From positions 1,301,852 to 1,365,851 of the forward strand of contig SCFE01000074.1 of assembly GCA_004352715.1 (NCBI GenBank): a DNA stretch of 64,000 bases, in the 5' to 3' direction. The DNA is from Hofstenia miamia (lineage: Eukaryota; Xenacoelomorpha; Acoela). Made by a program: the position numbers and the translations under genes. The notes under the pieces were generated by a model, which worked only from the letters and a program-made list of their open reading frames with translations, was not told the origin of the DNA and ran no database searches. Within the stretch, counting starts at the first letter, position 1. The number at the start of each line of letters is the position of its first letter. Shown here piece by piece: positions 46,293 through 58,390 of the stretch.

Positions 46293-46492
46293 CCTAATAA
46301 TAGGCCGCGCACAGTGAAAAAGATAAATTTATTGAAAGCTGAAAATTGAGTTTACTCGAGAAAATTGTAAAAAAATTATGTACAAATACTAGTGTTGATT
46401 GCTTGGCGGAGTTATTTTCACACTGGGAACATATTTAAAGTATCAGCCTTCAATAATTTATCTTTCTTGCTGTGCGCGGCCTATTATTTAGG
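46293..46492. mobile_element. 200-bp MITE with ~44-bp inverted ends
   Basis: The left end CCTAATAATAGGCCGCGCAC (continuing AGTG...GATAAATTTATTGAA) matches the reverse complement of the right end with a few differences (CCTAAATAATAGGCCGCGCA). The GC-rich GGCCGCGCACAG core stands out against the AT-rich surroundings. It has no coding capacity. Confidence 0.8.
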
Positions 46493-46504
46493 TCGCCTTA
46501 ATGG

Positions 46505-46726
46505 TAAGGCTACGATTAGACTAGGTGATTGGTTAAAAGTGATCTATCACATTTTGAGTGAATCGCACGTCTAACCACCCGAGATAATTAGCGATGTGAC
46601 GATCACGAAGAAATCGATTACTTTGTGATCGTCACATCGCTAATTGTCTCGGGTGGTTAGACGTGCGATTCAATCAAAATGTGATAGATCATTTTTGAGC
46701 CAATCACTAGTCTAACCGTGGCCTAA
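46505..46726. mobile_element. Foldback (hairpin) element, ~100-bp arms
   Basis: The left arm (46,505-46,606) and right arm (46,625-46,726) are inverted copies at roughly 90% identity, separated by an 18-base loop. The inner arms, from GTCTAACCACCCGAGA to GCGATGTGACGATCAC, are almost perfect. Ends read TTAGGC(C/T)ACG(G/A)TTAGACTAG. The whole element could fold into one long hairpin; it is a MITE or foldback transposon. An ORF running through its left arm (46,392-46,574) is spurious. Confidence 0.85.
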
Positions 46727-49640
46727 GCTAAAGGAGGTGATACCCGATCCAACTCGTGTGTCAAATTTTCAGATATTATAACCCGATTTCTAATAGCATT
46801 TAATTTAATACATTCGGTAAAAATTTTATTGTTTTCACTGATATTATATTCTCCTATGTCCAACAGACGGAGCAAGCTATCGAATTTCAAAAATAGGATT
46901 TTATCTACAGTAAATCCAAATCTTATAGACAATGAATGCTATAGAATTTATGAGTAATATGTTGAAATATTTAAAATATAACTGAAATTTTACATTAATA
47001 TCTTGTAATCTTCGAAATTATGTATTTTTTTCAATTTCAGTGAATAGATTTTATTACACATTTTTAATACAATGTTGGTCTAGCGAATCGAAAATTTAAA
47101 AACAAATTTACGCAGTATCATAAAAATCGGCAGAATTAGCACCCTAGGCGTAAGTTTTCTGCTCATTTCCATATCTGAGTTATACCATACCTATAAATAC
47201 GCATGTATCTGTACTTACATTACTACGGATCCATATACATAATTATTTCAGAATAAATATTCATTGATTAAATTCTTCTAAATTACAGCGAAGTTAGGGC
47301 CATGCGTAATTTTACATTCAAGGTAAAAGGTATTTGGTCACTTACAAAAATATTAATTGCAAGTATTAGTAATACAATGTGACAAAAGCTTAGCTGTGCT
47401 TCATTATGCTACTGTTTTATTCAATTTTCTATTACAAAAAAATCAAAAATGCACACAGTCAGTTCTAATTTTTGGAAGGTTCGTGAAATTTCATTATAAG
47501 AGATATTTTGGCCATGATAATATTATATCAAAACAGGACATTTTTGCCACCTAAAGTTTTTTCACCACAGGTAGCAAACTTCGTGACATTGAGTCTCCTA
47601 CCATTATTTGACATCAATATTTGGCAAATAGAATTCCTTTTCTTTCTTATGTAATCTGTAAAAAATTGTGATTTACATATTTAAAGTTACTTCCTCTATT
47701 TCCTATATTAGTGCTAATTAGTTGAAACATTTATACATGTATTATGAGAATGGATTGTAAACAATTCTAGTGACATAAGTTACAGAAGTAAACAAAACAG
47801 TCAATTGATGCAATTTTAATACATATTCAATCTAGAAATAAAACTATTATTAGGCCTTTCCAGGGATGCGCATGTTCCTATTTTTAAAAGATGAGCTTTT
47901 CACAAACAAAGAACCTAGTTTGTAAAGCTTTATAAACGCAACCATCTTCTCTGTCAACATTTGTATAATTCATTGTGATTTTTACCGCAGATTAAACTTG
48001 GTTTCAAAAACAAATTGTTAATTGATTTTATTAACAGCATGATAGCAAGAGAAAGTGTGGCACACTTGTTTGAAGGGGGAGGGATGCTGCAGCATAATCC
48101 CTCAATCATTCTGCTGATTCCTCTGATTCCTGCAACCAAGAAGAATAAGATCAAAAAGAAATAAATAAGATCAAATCAAAATAATTTTGATGAAATAATG
48201 CCATATCAGTTATATACAGAAGGTGAACCAATAAATAAACAACTACAAATACTAAAAGAAGAAATTGAAAAAAAAGAGTATAAAAAGCAGTAATACTATT
48301 CTCTGGTGTAAATGACATCATATGGCTCAACATCTGGAACAGAGAATACCAATATTATGATCTCTTGAAAAGGGTGGATATTGTGACAATGATAAGAATA
48401 AAAAAAACAATCTGGAAGAAATCACAGAAGAAGTATGCAATAACATAAGTTTCCTTTACAAGGATGTGGTGATGTGTCTATTAAAATGTTTCAATTCTTT
48501 TACGCAGAAACAAAAATATGTGAAGTATTGGCCCATACAAGTAGAGCCAAAACACAAATGATGTTGATGATAAGTTTGAAAGAGCTACAATTATACTGAA
48601 AGTTCTACCAGATATTCACTGAAAAGATGAATGAACTACTTGAAATAACAATGATCTATATATAGAACCATAAGAATTCACATGTACAGGTTCAGTTACA
48701 GTCAGTTTGGCTCAATGCTAGTGTTATTTTGTCTTTCCCTTGTTTTAGATTTATTTAATATTATTTGTGATGGTAACAATTAGATAGACTCTGACAATAA
48801 TTTGAGAATTGTGTAGGAACAAGGAGCAACTTCCTCCAGTCACCCCAAATTGCAGCCACATTAAGTTACATGTAGGTATACTGTTACCAGTAGTGGATAT
48901 AAACTTTACAATTCACTCATGCAAATGCACATAAAACATGACACTGTGGTTAAATCATGCCTGTCGGGCTGCATAAATGCATGGGAAGTACATGCTATTT
49001 ATTTTATTTATTATTTATATGTAGGGCTAGGGATAATAAACTTTATTGAGATAGAAAATACAAAGTGAGGCAAATAGGGCACTCTTCTACTAGGGAACAC
49101 TTAGATTGTGATGGATCTTAAGCAAGATGTCATGTGGAAGTGGTGAACACAACTCTTCTTTGGACCTAAAGAATGTTAGTTATGTTTAAATACTGATCAT
49201 TAATCTTGCTGGAATCTGGGTTGGAGTGGGTTGATTCTGTTCATTTCTAAAGCTATGGAGTACCCATCTGTTGGAGTCAGATAACCAAATGTGCAGTTAT
49301 ACCCTAAACCAGCCCCCCTCCAATTCCAGAAGAAGTTGTCATAAGTTCATCAGCAACTACCACATTCACTCAAGCCTGGAAGTGATGGTCAACCATGGAC
49401 TGGATGAAATGCGGGCAATTGGCACATCAATAGTTGAATTAAGATTTCTTGGCTTTGCTGACATCTACAGGAAGGAGGGACTTCATTGCTCCTTTTGATC
49501 ACCTGACAGTCTTGGGGTCATTCGCAAAATTCTTTAAGACGCTGCAGTTTTCATTGAAGCCACCAACACATCTTGTTTTACCTCTGTATCATCTAAAGTC
49601 CTAGTTGTATGCAGCATGGACGACCAACAGTGAATCCTTT
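46727..49640. other. Non-coding stretch
   Basis: No recognised gene. Frames near 47,990-48,290 and 48,480-48,660 look partly coding but are broken by stops and match nothing I know. A 75-codon ORF at 49,271-49,495 is unrecognised. Confidence 0.45.
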
Positions 49641-49850
49641 GAAGGTGAATTCCATCAAGCAGCTGGACCTTAACGACTTCTTAAGGATCTTTGAAGGTGA
49701 ATTCCATCAATCAGCGGGACATCAAGTACTTCTTAAGGATCTTTGAAGTTGAATTCCATCAAGCAGCTGGACCTCAAGGACTTCTTAAGGATCTTTAAAG
49801 GTGAATTCCATCAAGCAGCTGGACCTCAAGGACTTCTTAAGGATCTCTGA
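49641..49850. repeat. 52-bp tandem repeat, 4 copies
   Basis: GAAGGTGAATTCCATCAAGC and variants start at 49,641, 49,693, 49,745 and 49,797, each 52 bases apart, with GACTTCTTAAGGATCT near the end of each unit. Units differ by several substitutions. The period is not a multiple of three, so it is a non-coding minisatellite. Confidence 0.9.
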
Positions 49851-50716
49851 ACAACATTTAGTTGGGATTTTAATGAGCTCACCTTCAAGTACCTCAATTT
49901 TGCTTTTAATTGCATGCCTAATCACCCAAAAGTCCACTTGAACTTTAATGCTTTTATTGACATGTGAACTCTCCAGTAGAAGTAACATTAAACCTTAGGT
50001 GTTGTGCCAGTTTAATAAAGGTACTAAACAACCAGCAATGGAAATACTTAGTGTTAGACAGCCTAATTTTTTCTTATGATCCAGGCCCATTCATGCCCAA
50101 AGTGTATTCTATCAGCATTCCTGACAAGGGTGGAAATTGATATCCACAAGATAAACTTGTGATACAGTTTTTAAGGGAAGCAATGGATTTTGTAAACTCA
50201 GTATCTGACTTCTAAGAATCATAGTCAGAGAGGTGTTTTTGGTTTGACAAAACTGCAAAAAATTACTCGTAACAACCACAAAGTAGACTTAAATAAAAGC
50301 CAGCACAACCCAAATAGCAAGCATAGTCGGATAGTGGATAGTTAATGGCCCATTAATGGCACCAATAGACAAAAGCCATTCATTTGCCAACTAAAAAAAT
50401 ATATGACAACTTATAAAAATACTAAAATTCCATAATATAACTAACAAATAGTTTATTATTTAATATAATATATACATTTTGTTTCAGTTTGTTTTCAATT
50501 TTGCAAAGCAAACAATTTATCAACATTTTGTAAAAATTCATAACATATTTTAAATATAGTGATGTGCACGTCAATATAAATTTACCGGCTTTCTTTTCCT
50601 TTAACCAGTTTTAGCCGGATGGTTAAAAATTAGAATTTCATTAGTTCAGTTACACACTTCTTTGTTCATAGGCATGTAAAAATGAAAAATATAGATCAAA
50701 TTGGTCGATATAAATT

Positions 50717-50756
<40 letters not shown>

Positions 50757-53700
50757 TATGATTTCTTACCAAAATAAAAACTTAAACTTTTACATCTTGG
50801 AAGAATGTCAGAAAAATTTCACGTAGATAGAAATTCATTGAATATACCGGTAGATGTGGCAATTCGGACAGCTATGGTAACTCAAGATCTTTATTTCGAA
50901 TTCCTCTGCTTCCCCTTCATTAATTTAGATTTTCTGAGACTGGTATTTAATCAAATGTGAAAGTTCAATCGATTTATTTTTCATTTAAGCTTATACTCAG
51001 TGGTCTTTCACTACATTACAACAGCTCGTGTGTCTTTCAATGTAGCTCTCTTAAGATTCAATATTGTACCATGAATTTTGATTGACAACCAGCCAAAAAC
51101 GTACCAGAAAAAAATATTAAATCGGACTCCGATGTTCAGCGCAAAGGTAGCAGTGGTGCCAGCAGGAAGATCGATAGAGACCACCATGAATCAATGGCCT
51201 GATCCTACCTCAATATTAGTGGTACAACATCAATCGAGGTAGTCAACCAAAATTCGTTGAATTTTCAGCATCATCATCAAAATCATCTAAAATGAATAAT
51301 TTTAATGGATGCCGTTTCGAAGAGTAGCGGAATGATGATTAAATCTGTTATATTGCATGCTATCAATAGCATTGTAGTATGCTTGATATCACGTGAACGG
51401 AACCGGCCACCGTCCTGCAGCCACTTGGAAATGTCAAGAAGGGCCGGTGTGTTTTTTGCGGTACGGTGATGACAAAATAACTTGCACAAGCTTTTATATT
51501 CTGAGAACTATTGTTGTGTAGAAAAAAGGTTAATCTATGTTTTATAGTGTGGCCTCGTCTCAAAAATCTTTGATCTTGCCGTCATACACATTAATTTCAG
51601 AGTTGAAACTAGGTATAGATTCACATGGGCAATTTTTTGCCCGTAGCTGGCCGTACAAAATAACTTTTACCTTAGCTGGCCGTTGTCTATAATGATTCAG
51701 CCGTAGTCAGTCGTTAGCCGTGATTTATTTTCCGTATTCGACGCCTTTCCTACTATTAAATGAAATACTGCAATTTTTAATGGAGGGATTAAAACATGCT
51801 CATAGTTCAAACAATTATAGAAAATGGTCAATGCGTCTAAGTTTTAATAACAAAAATACGAATAATAATATGGACATGAATTGTTCATGATAAAGTTCAG
51901 AAATGAATCTTAGACGGGTCTGGGTTATCTTTATATTTCATTTCATAAATAAAAATATATAAGTAATCGCTTTTCGAAATCAGAGCAAAGGAAAATCTTT
52001 CAAATCACGTTCAAAGCAATCGGGGTTCAAAATATCAAATGCACAGGTGTGTGTGTGTGTGGTTTATAAGAAGCTTGCGTTAACTTATGTTCCATTGTTT
52101 TAGTTTACTTTTACTTTAGTCAATTACGACCTTGGTTAGGTTAAAATGTTTGTCTAAACAGATTTTGCGTTGGGTTTAAACCAATTGGGCCGATTTTTTT
52201 TGACACAGTTTCATCTCTGAGGGGGTTAGATTATCTGAACCTTAGCTGTGGGGCTATGGAAATATTGTGAATGAATTCGAAATTTCCATAAAAAAATAGT
52301 TAATATATTGAAATATTATAACATCTACGGTAATTAATTATATATTAGTGAAAAATATAGATTTATAGGTGTTGTAGATTTGCTGCAAATATCTCAATGA
52401 AATCTACCTTTTTGAATTCATAGCATAGTTATTCAAAAATAAGTAGAAACAAATCTAAACCAATCTGGAGTCAATAGATCTATTATCAAGAAGTTTTCAA
52501 TTGTAATCAGCATATAATAAATAAGAGTGGAATTTTAAAGCCTAAATTGTATCGAAAATGCAGTCAGAAGAATTTTCATTTTAGTTTTTAAAAATGGAGT
52601 GCAATCTACGTCCAGTTGATTGAAGCTAATAAGATCTAGAAAATGACATGTTTGAGTTAAAACCGTGGAATCAAATCAAAATCCTTAATATCTGATACTG
52701 CAACAGTGTTGGAAGCGAGGCAAGACCACCCTAGAAAAATGATTTTTTTGATAAAAAACCGCTAGAGAAATTGAATTATAATGTGCTGTAACTTCATTTA
52801 TTACAATTCTAACGCTAAATCACTCAGGCATACTTTACAATTTTGTATTGATTCTATATCCTGAAAATTAGGCATGGGGAAAATTTGGAAAAAAATTTAA
52901 TGTTTTATTGAACATTTAGTTAAACGTTTCACCTGATTCATGCACAGGAAAATGTTTTGGGACAAATTCTCACCATAACAGGGCAGCACATTTACTTATA
53001 TTTGTGTCCATAACCAAGTATTTCCAAAATTCTTAATAGGCATTAATGTGAACGCAACGAGTGTAAACATTTGATTGCACTGGGATGTTAAGAATCAACA
53101 CGTACTTAATGAAAAATCACAATATACTTCAATTTACTTTTTGATGAGTTGGATAGTAGTAATAATAGTAATCATTACTAGATGGCTGTATGTGCAAGCA
53201 CATTGTACATCATTTTTCAAAATTGATCATGATTAAATTTTGTAAAATTCAGAATTGTGGAAAAAAGTGAGCAACACAGAAATAATAACTGTTAGTAAGC
53301 CTCACAATCATTGATTAAAAAAATATAAAATTGGAAATCAGCAAAAAATCTTTAACAAATTGCAGAATAATAACTAAAATTACATCAGTATCAACATTCT
53401 CGTTGTGTGGCTTAGACATTTTCAGTTGAATTGCTATTTGGTTGTGAGTAATTCAGATTGTATACATCAAAAGTATTCGTTACGCCTGCGTTTTTAATTC
53501 ATATACTTGTGACTTGTGAAAATTTGATCTTCTATATGCCTAACTACGTTTTTTGGAAAAAATGTCGAAAGTATTGAAAATATTGCGAAACCTGAATGTC
53601 AACTTTGTCTCTATATGTTTAATATTAGGGCAATTTTTCAACAAATTTTGGCCATTTGAAAAATATTTTTGGTTTGCACAAAAATGATGTACACTTAGCA

Positions 53701-53917
53701 TTGGTTGCAGAAGGCAAGAATAGTTCATAATTACAAATCTCTGTCTTAATTTGTAATAGGGTTAATAGTTTCTCAGACAAATTAAGCAAGGTACATTAAT
53801 ATGCAAACTCTGTTGTCAATACACAAAGTTCACAAATAACAAAACTTTGCTTAAGATAGGGTTTCAAGGTATCTTGTAAACAATCACTTCATGGTATCAT
53901 AGTAGTAGAAGACTAAT
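49851..53917. other. Long non-coding stretch with microsatellites
   Basis: No recognised gene. It holds a (TA)n tract (about 50,728-50,753), a (TG)n tract (about 52,048-52,061) and a short set of GCTGGCCGT words (51,630-51,720). Minus-strand ORFs at 51,283-51,563 overlap each other in different frames and are unsupported. Confidence 0.5.
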
Positions 53918-54097
53918 AGGACAGCTCACTTTGACCTTTGTGACCTTGGTGGGCTTATTTGGTGTGACTATGATATAATTGTGTACTTTGACCTTCTGTC
54001 TATCACTGACGTAATTGGAATATATTCTGGTTTTTGTAATATCATAATAACACCAGATAAGACCACCAATGTCACAAGGGTCAAAGTGAGCTGTCCT
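53918..54097. mobile_element. 180-bp MITE with ~35-bp inverted ends and TA flanks
   Basis: The left end AGGACAGCTCACTTTGACCT (then TTGTGACCTTGGTG) pairs with the right end CACCAATGTCACAAGGGTCA (then AAGTGAGCTGTCCT) with two or three mismatches. TA occurs at both edges (TAGGAC...GTCCTA). A partial relative lies at 41,420-41,550. Confidence 0.85.
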
Positions 54098-54711
54098 ACG
54101 AGTAGCCTTCTTTGACTTCTTATCATAGGCGTTACTGTAGTTTACTGACGATCAGAGGATATGTATATGCTGTAGATATCCATGTCTCTACCTCTCAAAT
54201 CTTAAATGAAATTTTAATATATTTTTATTTCAGGAATTGGCAAGGAATACTTTTTCTATTACAGGAAAATATTTCAGTTTCATTATATTTATATATTAAT
54301 AAATGTCAATATTTTTGGTAATTTTGGTAATTACACTTCTGTCACCCTGATTCAAAGACCCTAGTTCGATAATGAAGCAATTCACCATCTATTCATTAAC
54401 ATCACTAAACGTTGACCACAAGTTTATAATAGTAATTATATCATTCAAAATCTAACCAAAAATGGAATTTTCTTAATAAAAGCATTGGTAAAAGTAAGGG
54501 GCTAAGTATAAACATTGAAGAAATAATGAATGATAAATAAAAAGCATATAGCAAATATTTTAAATAGAAATTTTGAAAATATGGGTAAACACAATTTTAA
54601 ATTTGAAGAAAATGGAAACTTTTCATCTTAACAATCTGATATACTAATAAAGGAACAGTTTCATTTCAACTTAATTTCCAATCATGATCTTAGAAATGTA
54701 GTAAATTAACT
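54098..54711. other. Stretch upstream of the LINE relic
   Basis: No separate gene. The part from about 54,350 may be decayed upstream LINE coding sequence, but no endonuclease motif can be read. Confidence 0.4.
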
Positions 54712-56122
54712 AAATGCTAAAAAATCTTGCGGATCCAGCAACCTAGGGTATTGGATAATTAAAAAATATTTTTTTATTTTTGGTGAATACTTACTTGTAG
54801 CATTCAATCAAAATATTATAATGACTTTCCTTCCTTTTAAAGCAATCTGATATTTCACCGTTATATAAAAAAGAAGAACCACTAGGTCCATTGAACTACC
54901 GACCAATTAGCATAACACACCCTTTCTTAAAAATATTTGAAAAACTTCTAGTTGCACAAATGTACAAGTGTATTAATGACAATAAAATTCTATCAGGTAA
55001 TCAATTTGGATTTCGAAATAAGTTCAGTACATCTGATGCGATTTTATCAATCACAGAAAAGATTAAAATATATACAAATCAAAATTTGTTCACAGCGGTG
55101 GCCTTACTTGATTTAAGTAAAGCATTTAACTCGATGAATTTCGATATTTTAATAGAAAAATTAAGGCGACAAGGTTTTAGTTTCAATGCAATAAATTTTA
55201 TTATAGGTTTTCTAAGCAATCGCAAACAACGAGTTAAAATCGACCATATTTTTCAGAGTACGTTACTACAAATCTTGGTGTGCACCAAGGAGCTGCATTA
55301 GGACCCATTCTATTTGCATTATATGTAAATGATATTTCAAAATCCTTGACAAATGGAACTAATTACAAATACGCAGATTATACTTGTATATTACGAACAG
55401 CAAAATCATTTGAGGCAAATAAACATTTGACAAAATATATTGGAAACCTCGTAACATATTTCAATCGTAATAAACTAAAAATCAATTCTGACAAAACTCA
55501 ATTTATCATCTTTTCATCGAAACAACAACCAAAGCTTGCTGAAAATATTAAAATTTATGTTTGTGATAATGAAATTAGTCAAAGTAAATGTCTAAGCTAT
55601 CTAAGTGTATTAAAATTCGATAATTTCCTCTCCCACAAATTAAAGAAGTTGGCATGTGGAATAAAATATTTGTACCATTTTCGCCATGTAGGAAAATCGT
55701 CGCATGTAGAACTAATTCATTCATTTGTTTTAAGTAAATATAATTACTGTGCATTTCTTTTTCAAAATCTCACATCGCAAGAACGTTCATCATTAGCAAA
55801 AATGTTTAACTGGACATTTAGAACACTTAATTATATTGAAAAACATGTATCCATAACGCAATTAAGATCATCATATGATGTCTTCACCCCGAGTTACTTT
55901 TTTCAGTATCAATCTTTATGTATGATTCACAAATTTATTCATGAATTAAGTTCATTAAGTTTTCTTAATAATTACATCAAAATCAATAAAAGAAATAAAA
56001 CACTTTTTAGCATCAATAATCGTCAAGATTCATTTTCTTTTAAATGTTCAATCTTATGGAATGATTTAAGTATTGATATAAAATGTGAGAGAAACTATAA
56101 ACACTTCAAGAAAAAAATATAA
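54712..56122 (+). pseudogene. CR1-like LINE reverse transcriptase relic, second locus
   Basis: Reverse transcriptase of a non-LTR retrotransposon. Segments in order: KKSCGSSNLGYWIIKKYF (54,718 on), a frameshift near 54,838, SDISPLYKKEEPLGPLNYRP, ILSGNQFGFRNKFSTSDAIL, LLDLSKAFNSMNFDILIEKL, a frameshift near 55,270, QGAALGPILFALYVNDI, a YADY instead of the catalytic YADD (about 55,370), and a C-terminal tail ending SILWNDLSIDIKCERNYKHF. The two frameshifts and the lost aspartate make it inactive. Endonuclease missing. It is the same family as 13,205-14,628 but better preserved. Confidence 0.85.
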
Positions 56123-57319
56123 AAATTTTTATTAAATAGGCAAACATTACTGGTCATAAATAATAAACTCAATGCGTGGTCGAATTACTTTTAAAACTGC
56201 CCTTTAATTAATATTGCATATTTAAATAGTTTTGTAAATATTTTTTGTCGTATGTTAGTTTATAGACTTTGCATACACTTAAACAATAAATTTGCTTTGA
56301 CTCTTATAATTCCAGTTTGATTTTATAAACGATTGAAAAATTTGACAATTTAAAACACACCCCTGCAGAATTTTCATGATACATCACTGCTTAGATCCTT
56401 GAGGATCAATTCTAAAATTTTGGGTAATTTAAGACATTCTCGCCTCTTTTTAAATGATAGTGAGTCGAATTCAAGTATATCACCTAAATCTTGAATGTAT
56501 TGATTGCGTTTGGTCAAAAAACAAGCAAGTTCTTCCTCTATGGGCTAAGTGATATGCCTACTTATCGTATCATATCAAGAATATTTCAATAATCGAAGTA
56601 AAATCTTTTTTTTGTAATCCTAGTGATCTCACATAAGGATATCCAATAAAATTAATTACTAAAAACTCGCTTCTCTAGAAAAATTTTTTTTCGGCACTTG
56701 TCCTTCAATTGAGATGTTTTAAAAGCTATCATAATTTTTTTCATAGGAAGAAATTAGGTGCATTTAATAATCTTCAAATTCTCGCGTATAAAATTTGCAA
56801 TGTTAGCACTTACATTCGTGAGAAAATGAAAAAACGTTTCTTTGTCATCTAGAAAAGCATCTACGATCAATCCCTGTCAGGAAGGTTTTTCCGATTTTTA
56901 AAATTTTTTTCCCAACGTCGATTTTTAAAATAAAGTTTTTCTCTTGGCCACAAACCTCCTCTGTCTTTGACAATTATTAAGCAGATATTTCATAATGAAG
57001 TATAAATGGAAAGTATTTAGTAAAAATTCAAGTTTACTAATTTCGAGTTCACAATAGTTGAGAGAAGTTAAGTTTGCTTTCAAAATCAATATATTATTTT
57101 ATTGAATTGGGCTATATTATTTCGCGTTATTTCATTAAATTCAGAAACATCAGTTAGTTTCGTTAGAAAAACTACGATTTATTGAGTTAAATTCTTTATT
57201 AAAAAGTAACAAATAGTAAACGTCCTCTCGAAGGGACATAATTCAAACGAACTAAAATGGATATTTTTATATATACTGATTTGAGTGATTAAATAGCATC
57301 TTGATAGCTTCAGTTAGAG
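56123..57319. other. LINE 3' end and non-coding stretch
   Basis: The LINE 3' untranslated region probably ends near 56,312 (TTTGCTTTGACTCTTATAAT), matching the tail of the other copies. Beyond this there is no recognised gene. Confidence 0.5.
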
Positions 57320-57545
57320 CTTATAAACAGGGGCGTACCCAGGATTTTCTGACGGGGGGACATCATTGTTATTCTCTAATGCGGGGCGAAAATTTGTGAA
57401 AATATTGAGAAAATAGACCCTAAAGAATGCATTTCATTATCCTAGATTTTAAATTTTTTGATTTATCCAGTCAAAATTAAATTTGGAAACCTGACGGGGG
57501 GGACATTCCACCATGTCCCCCCCTGGGTACGCCACTGCTTATAAA
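57320..57545. mobile_element. 210-bp hAT-like MITE with perfect 8-bp target duplication
   Basis: The element (57,328-57,537) starts CAGGGGCGTACCCAGG and ends CCTGGGTACGCCACTG. It is flanked by CTTATAAA on both sides (57,320-57,327 and 57,538-57,545). CAG...CTG ends and an 8-bp duplication define hAT-type transposition. The interior carries G-runs near both ends and no ORF. Confidence 0.9.
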
Positions 57546-58036
57546 CGACTTCGAATGTCAGTTCGCTATAAAGGGACTATTTTACTCTTTTCCCTTAGGG
57601 ACTTATCACATTTGGATGAACTTGCCTCATTGGCTCAGTTGCTTAAAACCGAAATTTTGCAAACAAAAACTGCAGAAATAATGAACATAAAAGCATGAAT
57701 CAATGGATGATCGTTGTTTAAGAAAACTTGAGTACAGCCAATACCTTCAAAGGGGAAAAGAGAACACTAATGCTAACAATTACATGGGGGCGCATGGACT
57801 CCGCATTTTGGTATTATATCCCCACTTCAGCTTTCGTACCAAAAATGGACTGTGCATGATATAAGTAATTTTTAATGATTACTATTGGAATCATTTAGTT
57901 TGGAAAAAGAAAAATGACACGTTTTTGACCACACTGCTGCTCTACCACGTTCACCTATTTTGCAGCAAGTGCAATTGAAAAGGTAAATGAACATGAGTTT
58001 CTTGATCACTAACTCTGTCAAGTACCAGTGCACAGC
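57546..58036. other. Non-coding stretch
   Basis: No gene recognised. A minus-strand ORF (57,872-58,183) runs into the MITE to its right and is unsupported. Confidence 0.5.
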
Positions 58037-58240
58037 AGACTTGTCAACGAGTCGAGCTTCTAACGAGCCGAGGCGAGTATTTGATATACAACGAGCCCAA
58101 AACGAGCCTATTTTAGGCAAAGCAAGTTTATAGTTCTGCTTGTTAATTTGATTATGGACATTTTTCGTATTTTTTGCAGTCAATATGCCTTTCCTATAAT
58201 CTTATTTAAGAAATGTTTATTAAATAATAGGAAGAGCTAC
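58037..58240 (-). mobile_element. Partial hAT-like MITE, related to 61,607-61,932
   Basis: GCAGACTTGTCAACGAG at the left is followed by a rearranged interior. From about 58,076 (GATATACAACGAGCCCAAAA) onward it is the reverse complement of 61,740-61,920. It is a rearranged or recombined copy of the same family as the piece at 1-43. Confidence 0.7.
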
Positions 58241-58320
58241 AACATAGAGTCACATAAAAATGGAATAAATCACATTTTCCATTTTTGTTATTAATATTTT
58301 AGTTTCAAAAATTTCAAATA

Positions 58321-58390
58321 TTTTGTGGAATCCACAAAAATAGACAATCAAACTAAAATTTACTTCGGGAGTTTTGTGGAATCCACAAAA
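58321..58390. repeat. 51-bp tandem unit with a 19-base palindrome, running into a gap
   Basis: TTTTGTGGAATCCACAAAA occurs at 58,321-58,339 and again at 58,372-58,390, immediately before the gap. Each is a palindrome apart from its central base. The array probably continues into the unassembled sequence. Confidence 0.75.

Noticed and set aside
46730-46760. AAGGAGGTGATACCCGATCCAACT, resembling the 3' end of bacterial 16S rRNA
   Set aside because: The match is broken by an insertion and nothing upstream resembles rRNA; chance similarity next to a MITE.
49641-49850. 52-bp repeats as a CRISPR array
   Set aside because: The units are contiguous with no unique spacers, and the genome is eukaryotic.
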